DNA from: Amycolatopsis sulphurea
GTDB taxonomy: Bacteria; Actinomycetota; Actinomycetes; Mycobacteriales; Pseudonocardiaceae
Length of the DNA stretch: 64,000 bases
NCBI RefSeq assembly: GCF_002564045.1
Contig: NZ_PDJK01000002.1
Location: 3,100,001 to 3,164,000 of the forward strand
Reading direction: 5' to 3'
The position numbers were made by a program, and so were the translations under genes. Positions 57,802-64,000 of this stretch are shown here, piece by piece; position 1 is the first letter of the stretch; each line of letters starts with the position of its first letter. The notes under the pieces were generated by a model, which was not told the origin of the DNA, did no database searches, and was given only the letters and a program-made list of their open reading frames with translations.

Positions 57802-59228
57802 TGACGGAGCTCGATCGCATCCGCTACGCCGAGCTGTTCGGGCCGACCACAGGGGACCGGATCCGGCTCGCGGACACCGATCTGCTCATCGAGGTCACCG
57901 AGGACCGGTCACGCGGGCCTGCGGGCAGTGGCGACGAGGTGCTGTTCGGCGGCGGCAAGGTGATCCGCGAGTCGATGGGGCAGAGCGTGGCCACCCGCGC
58001 CGAGGGTACCCCGGACCTGATCATCACCGGTGCGGTGATTCTCGACCACTGGGGTGTGGTGAAGGCCGACGTCGGCATCCGGGACGGCCGGATCGCCGGG
58101 ATCGGCAAGGCGGGTAATCCCGACACCATGGACGGGGTGGATCCCGCGTTGGTGATCGGGCCGTCCACCGAGGTGCTCGCGGGCAACGGCCGGATCCTCA
58201 CCGCCGGCGGGATCGACTGCCATGTGCACTTCATCTGCCCGCAGTTGGTGGACACCGCGCTCGCTGCGGGGCTGACCACGCTGGTCGGCGGCGGCACCGG
58301 GCCGAGTGAGGGCAGCAAAGCGACCGCGGTCACGCCGGGCGCCTGGAATCTGGGCCGGACGCTGTCCGCAATGGACGGTCATCCGGTGAACGTGCTGTTG
58401 CTGGGCAAGGGAAACACCGTACGTCGTGAAGCCTTGCGGGAACAGCTGGCGGCCGGTGCGGGCGGATTCAAGCTGCACGAGGACTGGGGGTCCACCCCGG
58501 CCGCGATCGACGCCTGTCTCACTGTGGCCGACGAATCCGGGGTACAGGTGGCGATCCATACCGACACGCTCAACGAGGCGGGCTTCCTGGAGTCCACTGT
58601 GGACGCGATTGCCGGCCGGTCGATCAACGCCTACCACACCGAGGGTGCGGGCGGTGGCCACGCGCCCGACATCATCCGGGTCGCCGGGCTGGCGAACGTC
58701 CTGCCGTCCTCGACCAATCCGACTCGCCCGCACACGGTGAACACTCTGGACGAGCACCTGGACATGCTCATGGTGTGCCACCACCTCAACCCGTCCGTGC
58801 CCGAGGATCTCGCGTTCGCGGAGAGCCGGATCCGGCCGGGCACGATCGCTGCCGAGGACGTGCTGCACGATCTCGGTGCGATCTCCATGATGAGTTCCGA
58901 CGCACAGGCGATGGGCCGGATCGGCGAGGTGATCATCCGGACCTGGCAGACCGCGCATGTGATGAAGCGCCGCCGCGGGGCGTTGCCCGGCGACGGCGCG
59001 GCGGACAATCTGCGCGCCCGCCGCTACGTGGCGAAGTACACGATCAACCCGGCCATCGCGCACGGGATGGACGGCGAGATCGGTTCGGTCGAGGTCGGCA
59101 AGCTGGCCGATCTCGTGCTGTGGGAGCCGAAGTTCTTCGGCGTGCTCGCACAGTCACTTGTGGACACTCCAGACGCGCCGGCGGCCGCGGACTGGGTACG
59201 TTCGCAGCTGCCGGCGCGGCACGGGTGA
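57801..59228 (+). pseudogene. ureC: UreC lacking C terminus, fused in frame to the end of UreG
   Basis: A 475-residue frame. Residues 1-448 are urease alpha with its nickel-site motifs intact: GIDCHVHFICPQ (His141, His143), the carbamylated lysine in GGFKLHEDWG (about Lys224), VAIHTDTLNE, HTEGAGGGHAPD, the flap CHHLN and SMMSSDAQAMGR. After LWEPKFFGV the usual continuation (about 120 residues) is absent. Instead come 27 residues, LAQSLVDTPDAPAAADWVRS-, resembling the C terminus of UreG. One in-frame deletion of ureC', ureF and 'ureG from an ABCFGD operon explains this. Active urease is unlikely. Confidence 0.82.
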
Positions 59229-59927
59229 GAGCGCACGCCCGGCTGGTCGCGTGCTTCGACAATGGACGGACGGTTCTGCGTGAGTTGCGCTCGATGGCGC
59301 CGCTCACGCTCTTCCCGCGGCGGCACTCCGGCGCCGAAGCCGTGGTGCACCTGGTCAATTCGGCCACGGCCCCGCTGGGCGGGGACGAGCTGCGCCTCGA
59401 AGTCCACGTCGGACCGGGCGCGTCGCTGCGGCTTTCCGGGGTCGCCGCGGCCCTCGCGTTACCCGGCCCGCGCGGCGAGCCCAGCTCGTCCACTGTGGAC
59501 ATCGAGGTCGCCGAGGGAGGTGCGCTGGAGTACCTGCCCGAGCCGACCGTGGTCACCGCTCGGGCGAACCATACCGCGATCCTGCGTGCCGAGCTGGCGG
59601 AAAATTCCCGTTTTCACACCCGGGAAGTGCTCGTGCTGGGACGCGCGGGGGAGCGGCCGGGCAGGCTGCGCAGCATCGTGCAGGTGCGGCGTGGCGGAGT
59701 CCCCGCATTGCGCCAGACGCAGACTGCCGGCGAACCCGGGCTGGACGGTGCGCTCTCCGTCCTCGCCGGACACCGCGTGCTCGCCACCGATCTGGATTTC
59801 GGCGGCCCGGCCCGGTCCCGCGGCATCGGGCGCCTGGTGGTCACGCACCCCGCCGGCCGCCGGCGGCACGCTCGGTACCGCGCTGGCGACGGACGTCGTT
59901 GTTGCCATGAAAAGGCTCTCCTGCTAG
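59225..59927 (+). pseudogene. ureD: UreD with frameshift near 3' end
   Basis: The urease accessory protein frame starts GTG 59225, overlapping the upstream stop as in intact operons. It reads TLFPRRHSGAEAVVHLVNSA, GGALEYLPEPTVVTARANHT, LVLGRAGERPGRLRSIVQVR normally. After LATDLDFGG (about 59805) the expected ending appears in the next frame instead (ASGAWWSRTPPAAGG, TLGTALATDVVVAMKRLSC, stop 59927). The original frame runs on to 60073 into the TetR gene. A single-base indel between about 59800 and 59825 fits. Confidence 0.78.
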
Positions 59928-59939
59928 AAATTCTGATCC

Positions 59940-60557
59940 GTGGCCCGTACCTACGGTGGTATCCCGCCCGAACGAAGACGTGCCGACCGGCGGGAGCGCC
60001 TGCTGGGCGCGGCACTGGAACTATTCACCGACAATGGCTTCCGCCGGACGAGAATTACCCAGCTGTGCAGTAAGGCTGGGGTGTCCACTCGGAACTTCTA
60101 CGAGGAGTTCGACAGTCTGGAAGACGTGTTGCGCACGCTCCACAACCGGATCAACTCCCTCGCCCTGCAGCACGTATCCACGGCCTTGGACGAGGTCGCC
60201 GAGGCCGGCGCGATGACCCGGATCGTGCGGTTGCTGGACGCTTTCGTGGCCGCCGTGACCGAGGATCCGCGATTCCCGCGGCTGAACTACGTCGAAGCGA
60301 TTGGCGTCAGCCCGGAGCTGGAGGCACAGCATCAGGTCTGGGTCGATCGGTGGGCCGCCTTCATCGAGACCGAGGCCCGCCGCGCCGCCGCGGCGGGGGC
60401 CGCACCCGATCGCGACTACCGGCTCACCGCGATCGCGATCGTCGGCGCGGCGACCGGATTGCTGCGCGAGTGGCAGGCGCACGAGCCGCCGCTGCCGGTC
60501 GAGGAGGTGAGCGCGGAACTGCGCGCCTTGCTGCTGGCCGCGGTCACGCACCGGTGA
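59940..60557 (+). CDS. TetR family regulator
   Basis: A 205-residue TetR protein: RRADRRERLLGAALELFTDN, then ITQLCSKAGVSTRNFYEEFD as the DNA-recognition helices, followed by a helical ligand domain with RWAAFIETEARRAAAAGAAP. GTG 59940 is used. It lies just after the urease remnants and before pdxH on the same strand; no partner gene is evident. Confidence 0.88.
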   Translation: MARTYGGIPPERRRADRRERLLGAALELFTDNGFRRTRITQLCSKAGVSTRNFYEEFDSLEDVLRTLHNRINSLALQHVSTALDEVAEAGAMTRIVRLLDAFVAAVTEDPRFPRLNYVEAIGVSPELEAQHQVWVDRWAAFIETEARRAAAAGAAPDRDYRLTAIAIVGAATGLLREWQAHEPPLPVEEVSAELRALLLAAVTHR

Positions 60558-60696
60558 CCTGGATCGATCCGGCCGGTGCGCAGGGTGGCAGGAGTCACCA
60601 TTCGGTGGGTTTCGCCCGGCATCCGGAGCCAATACCGTCGGGCGGATACCCGTGAGCCGAGACCCCCACAAGGGGTGTGACGGAGGTTTGGGCCGG

Positions 60697-61380
60697 ATGA
60701 CGCCGGAGATCCACGAGGTGACCGAGGTGCCGGACGCGGTCGTGCGCCTGCCCGGCATGCGAGTGGCCTACGACGGTGCGCCGTTCGACGAGACCGCGCT
60801 GGCGGCCACGTGGACCGAACAGCTGCAGAGCTGGCTGAGCCAGGCGGTGTCGGAAGGCCTCGCCGAGCCCAACGCGATGGTGCTCGCCACCGCGGACGCC
60901 GAGGGGCGGCCTTCCTCGCGCACGGTCCTGTGCAAAGGCCTCGACGAGCGTGGCGTCGTGTTCTACACGAACTACACCTCGGCCAAGAGTCACGACCTCA
61001 CCGCGACCCGCTACGCCTCGGTCACGTTCCCCTGGTACCCGCTGCACCGTCAGGTGACCGTGCGTGGCGAGGTGGAGAAGGTCGGCGCGGAGGAGACGGC
61101 CGCCTACTGGGCGCAGCGTCCGCGCGGTTCGCAGCTCGGTGCGTGGGCCTCGCCGCAGTCGCGGGTGGTCGACGGCCGCCGTGCGCTGGACAACGCGCTG
61201 CGCACGATCGAACGCCGGTTCGACGGCGTCGAGCAGATCCCGGCACCGCCGCACTGGGGCGGCTGGCGGATCCGGCCGGACTTCGTGGAGTTCTGGCAGG
61301 GCCGCGAGGACCGGATGCACGACCGCCTCCGCTTCCACCACACCCACGACGGCTGGCACATCGAACGCCTCGCCCCCTGA
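60697..61380 (+). CDS. pdxH: Pyridoxamine 5'-phosphate oxidase
   Basis: A 227-residue FMN enzyme oxidising pyridoxine/pyridoxamine 5'-phosphate to PLP. Motifs: RPSSRTVLCKGLDERGVVFY and TNYTSAKSHDL (FMN binding), ATRYASVTFPWYPLHRQVTV, RPRGSQLGAWASPQS, and the C-terminal WGGWRIRPDFVEFWQGREDR, MHDRLRFHHTHDGWHIERLA. The ATG at 60697 follows GGAGG with 10-base spacing; an upstream GTG at 60652 is not needed. A repeat cluster follows the stop. Confidence 0.95.
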   Translation: MTPEIHEVTEVPDAVVRLPGMRVAYDGAPFDETALAATWTEQLQSWLSQAVSEGLAEPNAMVLATADAEGRPSSRTVLCKGLDERGVVFYTNYTSAKSHDLTATRYASVTFPWYPLHRQVTVRGEVEKVGAEETAAYWAQRPRGSQLGAWASPQSRVVDGRRALDNALRTIERRFDGVEQIPAPPHWGGWRIRPDFVEFWQGREDRMHDRLRFHHTHDGWHIERLAP

Positions 61381-61407
61381 TGGGAGCTCTCTCCACCGTT
61401 GACAAGG

Positions 61408-61700
61408 TCTGTGAAGGGACCCTTCACAGACTCAGCGTCCACGGCCCCGGCAAAGTCGGTCGAGGACCCGTGATCAGCAGAGTGAGCCGTGGCGGCCGCG
61501 TCATCATCGGCGGTGCCTACGCGACCACCTCGTGGTGTGCGCCGGACCTGTCCCGAAGTCTGTGAAGGGGCCCTTCACAGACTCTGAGTCCGTGAAGGGC
61601 CCCTTCACGGACCTCCGCGGTCGGCGTAGGGCCCCTCACGCCGACTTTGCCGACAGCCTTCACAGCCTCAGCGTCCGTGAAGGGGTTCCTTCGCGGCTCT
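61408..61700. mobile_element. Repeat cluster with composite element subtype 2
   Basis: This holds a half palindrome (61408-61440, GTGAAGGGACCCTTCAC), a composite unit (about 61440-61658) whose left part shares GTGATCAGCAGAG and CGTGGTGTGCGCCGGACCTG with the unit at 20585, a full palindrome (61559-61613), the right end CCGACTTTGCCGACAGCC, and a degraded half palindrome (61660-61700). The region between pdxH and the next MFS gene is about 390 bases and has no gene. Confidence 0.7.
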
Positions 61701-61745
61701 TCCACGCGCGGTGGTGGGGACGAAAATCACTTGGCTGGTGGATGG

Positions 61746-61761
61746 TTAGCGAAGCTAAGCT
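61746..61761 (+). promoter_or_regulatory. Dyad and -10 element at the MFS gene start
   Basis: TTAGC-GAA-GCTAA (61746-61758) is a perfect dyad overlapping a TAAGCT hexamer (61756-61761) that suits a -10 element for a leaderless or near-leaderless transcript starting at the GTG 61770. A dimeric regulator could block this promoter. Confidence 0.45.
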
Positions 61762-61769
61762 CTGTCGTC

Positions 61770-63077
61770 GTGAGTGCTGACCCGGGGCCACCGCCTCGTC
61801 ATGGGGTGCGCAAGCTCCTCAGCCGGATCGTCGTCGATACGCGTCCGCTCAAGATCGTGGCGTTCCGGCGGCTGTGGATATCCACCGCGGTCACGGCGGT
61901 CGGTTCGCAGCTGACCGCGGTCGCGGTGCCCAAGCAGATCTTCGACCTGACCGGGTCGTCCGGATACGTCGGGCTGAGCGGCGCGGTGGCGCTCGTGCCG
62001 TTGCTCGTGTTCGGGCTGTGGGGCGGGGCGATCGCGGACGCGGTCGACCGTCGCAAGCTGCTGCTGGTCACCAACACCGGGGTCACGGTCACCTCGGCGC
62101 TGCTGTGGCTGCAGGCCTTCGCCGGGATCCACTCGGTGTGGCTCGTGCTCGGGCTGCTGGCCGCCAACCAGGCGTTCTTCGCGATCAACATGCCCACCCG
62201 CGGCGCGGTCGTGGCCCGGCTCGTACCGCCCGCGCTGCTGCCCTCGGCGAACGCGCTCAACACTACGATGAGCACCTTCGGCGCGGTGTTCGGCCCGTTG
62301 TTCGGTGGCGCGCTGATCCCGGTGATCGGGCTGTCCACGCTGTATCTGGTCGACGTCTGTGCCCTGTTGATCACGCTGATCGCGGTGTGGCGGCTGCCCG
62401 CGATTCCGCCGCTCGGCGACACCTCGCGGGGTGCCGGGCTGCGCTCGGTGCTCGACGGGTTCCGCTACCTGGCCGCGCAGAAGGTGCTGCTGGCGTCGTT
62501 CGTCGTGGACATCATCGCGATGGTCGCCGGGATGCCGCGCGCGTTGATCCCGGAGATGGCGGAGCGCACGTTCGGCGATCCGCCCGGCGGTGGTCCGGCG
62601 CTCGGCCTGCTCTACGCCGCATTGCCGGCCGGCGCGGTGCTGATCGGGCTGTTCTCCGGCTGGCTGCACCGGGTGTACCGGCACGGTGCCGCGGTGGTGC
62701 TGGCGATCTGCCTGTGGGGCGCGGCGATCGCGGCTTTCGGGCTCGCGCACTCCCTGTGGCTCGCGGTGGTGTTCATGGCACTCGCCGGCGCGGCGGACAT
62801 GATCAGCGCGGTGTATCGCCAGGCGATCCTGCAGACGGCCACCACCGACGAGATGCGCGGCCGGCTCCAGGGCGTGTTCACCGTGGTCGTCGCGGGTGGC
62901 CCACGGATCGCCGACCTCACGCACGGCTGGGCAGCCGCCGCCTGGGGCACCACCGCCACGGCGACGGGTGGTGGCCTGTTGTCGATCGTGCTCGTCGTGG
63001 TCGCTGCGCTGGTGATCCCGGTGTTCTGGCGGTACCGCGCGCCGGCCGGGGAGAAGGACGCGACGGCCACCGTATGA
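61770..63077 (+). CDS. MFS transporter (MFS_3 type)
   Basis: A 435-residue transporter with about 12 helices: IVAFRRLWISTAVTAVGSQL, PKQIFDLTGSSGYVGLSGAV, then the motif-A-like GAIADAVDRRKLLLVTN. The MFS_3 family, to which the transporter at 36426 also belongs, includes siderophore and drug exporters. GTG 61770 is chosen; the longer frame from 61647 translates repeat DNA. Substrate unknown. No Shine-Dalgarno is visible. Confidence 0.87.
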   Translation: MSADPGPPPRHGVRKLLSRIVVDTRPLKIVAFRRLWISTAVTAVGSQLTAVAVPKQIFDLTGSSGYVGLSGAVALVPLLVFGLWGGAIADAVDRRKLLLVTNTGVTVTSALLWLQAFAGIHSVWLVLGLLAANQAFFAINMPTRGAVVARLVPPALLPSANALNTTMSTFGAVFGPLFGGALIPVIGLSTLYLVDVCALLITLIAVWRLPAIPPLGDTSRGAGLRSVLDGFRYLAAQKVLLASFVVDIIAMVAGMPRALIPEMAERTFGDPPGGGPALGLLYAALPAGAVLIGLFSGWLHRVYRHGAAVVLAICLWGAAIAAFGLAHSLWLAVVFMALAGAADMISAVYRQAILQTATTDEMRGRLQGVFTVVVAGGPRIADLTHGWAAAAWGTTATATGGGLLSIVLVVVAALVIPVFWRYRAPAGEKDATATV

Positions 63078-63125
63078 GCGGCGGTCGCCACACCCAGCGG
63101 CGGGACTTCGCCCGAAAGGCCTAGT

Positions 63126-63683
63126 ATGCGAAGTATGCGTGCCTTACCGATCGCGTTGCTGGTCGTTGCTGCTGCCGGGCTTGTCGGTTGTTCGTCGGGA
63201 GGTGAGCAGGCCGCCGCGCCGAAGCGGTCGGCCCCGCATTCGTCGTCCGCCGCGGCGAAGAACGTGGTGGAAACCTGCTCGCTGCTGTCGCCGAACGACG
63301 TGAGCAAGGCGATCAACACTCCCGACGTCTCCGCGAAACCGGGGCAGAGCGAGAACACCACCGGCAACGGGGGCAAGGCCACCAGCTGTGAGTACCAGGT
63401 CGCGGGCAAGCCGGCGGGTGCGCTCGCGGTGACCCGCTACGAGGGGCGTCACACCAAGCCTGCGGAGATGATCGCCGCGATCAAGAAGGCGAAGGCCGGC
63501 GCGGCCGACGTGCCGGGCTTCGCCGACGGCGCGGTGTACTACGTGGATGGGCAGAAGACCGCCACGCTCGCCGCGGCGAAGCTGTCCGGCGGGGTTCCGG
63601 TGGTGGTCAGCTACACCGGCCCGGTCAAGATGACGCAGGAGATGATGATCCCGCTGGTCCGCACCGCGGTCTCCGGAGCCTGA
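63126..63683 (+). CDS. DUF3558 lipoprotein
   Basis: A 185-residue exported lipoprotein. The signal is RALPIALLVVAAAGLVGCSS with a lipobox cysteine. After a Ser/Ala/Lys-rich linker comes a DUF3558 domain: VETCSLLSPNDVSKAIN, SCEYQV and DGAVYYVDGQKTATLAAA, which carries the family's paired cysteines. Function unknown; common in Pseudonocardiales. Start ATG 63126 or ATG 63135. Confidence 0.87.
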   Translation: MRSMRALPIALLVVAAAGLVGCSSGGEQAAAPKRSAPHSSSAAAKNVVETCSLLSPNDVSKAINTPDVSAKPGQSENTTGNGGKATSCEYQVAGKPAGALAVTRYEGRHTKPAEMIAAIKKAKAGAADVPGFADGAVYYVDGQKTATLAAAKLSGGVPVVVSYTGPVKMTQEMMIPLVRTAVSGA

Positions 63684-63811
63684 CCGCCCCGGTGCCCGAG
63701 GCCGGCCGATGGGCGCACCCCCGGAGCGTCGATTAGACCGGGCTACCGGAGCTGGACGTGAGCGCCGGTGGTGAAGTGGCCGGGCAGGTGCTCGGCCGGC
63801 TGGGCCGGCCT

Positions 63812-64000
63812 TCAAAGTCCACTATGGACTGATCGGCGGCGCAATGCCTGGAACTCCACCGCACTGTGCGCGCTGAACACGGTGACCTCGTCGGCATGGT
63901 CGCGGGCGAGGGTGCGCAGCCGCGCGACGTTCGTTCGCCGGGTGCGGCCGTCCATCTGGTTGAGGTTGGCGAAAGCGCGCATGCCCGGCGGGCAATACGG
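63812..64000 (-). CDS. MBL-fold metallo-hydrolase, C-terminal end, partial
   Basis: The minus-strand frame is open from the window end to a TGA at 63814-63812 and gives 62 residues (PYCPPGMRAFANLNQMDGRT, TNVARLRTLARDHADEVTVF, SAHSAVEFQALRRRSVHSGL). The segment DEVTVFSAHSAVEFQ resembles the last metal-binding histidine region of metallo-beta-lactamase-fold hydrolases. The rest lies outside the window, so the call is tentative. The 128 bases between it and the DUF3558 gene hold nothing I recognise. Confidence 0.5.
   Translation of the reverse strand, partial: PYCPPGMRAFANLNQMDGRTRRTNVARLRTLARDHADEVTVFSAHSAVEFQALRRRSVHSGL

Noticed and set aside
57801..59927. Functional urease operon
   Set aside because: ureA is missing, ureB is a 44-residue remnant, UreC lacks its C terminus, ureF and most of ureG are absent, and ureD is frameshifted.
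61746..61761. Iron box at the second MFS gene
   Set aside because: The dyad TTAGC-GAA-GCTAA has different spacing and lacks the AGGTTAG core, so it does not match the DtxR/IdeR consensus.

Overview
High-GC actinobacterial chromosome. I infer a member of Pseudonocardiales, most probably Amycolatopsis. The grounds are a conservon signalling operon, an orphan EspG gene, mycobacterial-type gene neighbourhoods, and many copies of a palindrome built on GTGAAGGGGCCCTTCAC that I associate with Amycolatopsis genomes. From family knowledge, much of the window follows the order of the M. tuberculosis Rv0862c-Rv0889c segment (helicase-like gene, small protein, moaC/mog/moaE, rpfA, moaD, moaA, cspB, MFS, DUF3027, DUF2530, MarR, TrmH-type methyltransferase, DUF2537, SepH, serC, citA). 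Lineage-specific genes are inserted into this scaffold. No tRNA, rRNA, CRISPR array, phage or intact transposase was seen.

Layout. 1-4.1 kb: end of a conservon (sensor kinase tail, roadblock, DUF742, GTPase), then a second roadblock/DUF742 pair lacking kinase and GTPase. 4.1-7 kb: an immunity-like gene truncated at a repeat, and a helicase-associated/WYL protein. 7-16.5 kb: malic enzyme, then a molybdenum block (moaC, mogA-moaE fusion, moaD, moaA, a Mop-type regulator, modABC) surrounding an Rpf/LysM gene. The Rpf gene has a c-di-AMP riboswitch and a perfect CRP-type site. 16.5-27 kb: phosphatases, YccF, PhzF, EspG, an acyl-CoA synthetase pair, R2lox with its TetR regulator, and a cold-shock protein. 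27-37.9 kb: envelope, MFS and glutaminyl cyclase genes, DUF3027, a GHKL ATPase, and MarR-MFS. 37.9-41.1 kb: an orphan iron box, arylamine N-acetyltransferase, superoxide dismutase, and heme oxygenase with an iron-box-like site and a TetR-like operator. 41-47 kb: GCS2 ligase, RNA methyltransferase, DUF2537, SepH, SerC. 47-56 kb: membrane protein, serine hydrolase, ABC transporter with two-component system, EphD-like fusion with TetR. 56-64 kb: citrate synthase, a decayed urease operon, TetR, PdxH, MFS, a lipoprotein and the end of a metallo-hydrolase.

The most unusual content is a repeat system. Short nested palindromes (about 50 bp, roughly 15 copies or half-copies) sit mostly at gene 3' ends. 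Several are embedded in composite units of about 155-220 bp whose outer ends form imperfect terminal inverted repeats, like MITEs. These units coincide with gene damage: modA's signal-peptide start is separated from its hydrophobic core by about 330 bp of in-frame repeat, a ureB remnant begins at the first base after a unit, and an immunity-like gene takes its stop codon from a palindrome. Other candidates worth testing are an iron-box-controlled small RNA near 37.9 kb and a 39-bp tandem repeat forming a doubly coupled 49-codon ORF between moaC and mogA-moaE.
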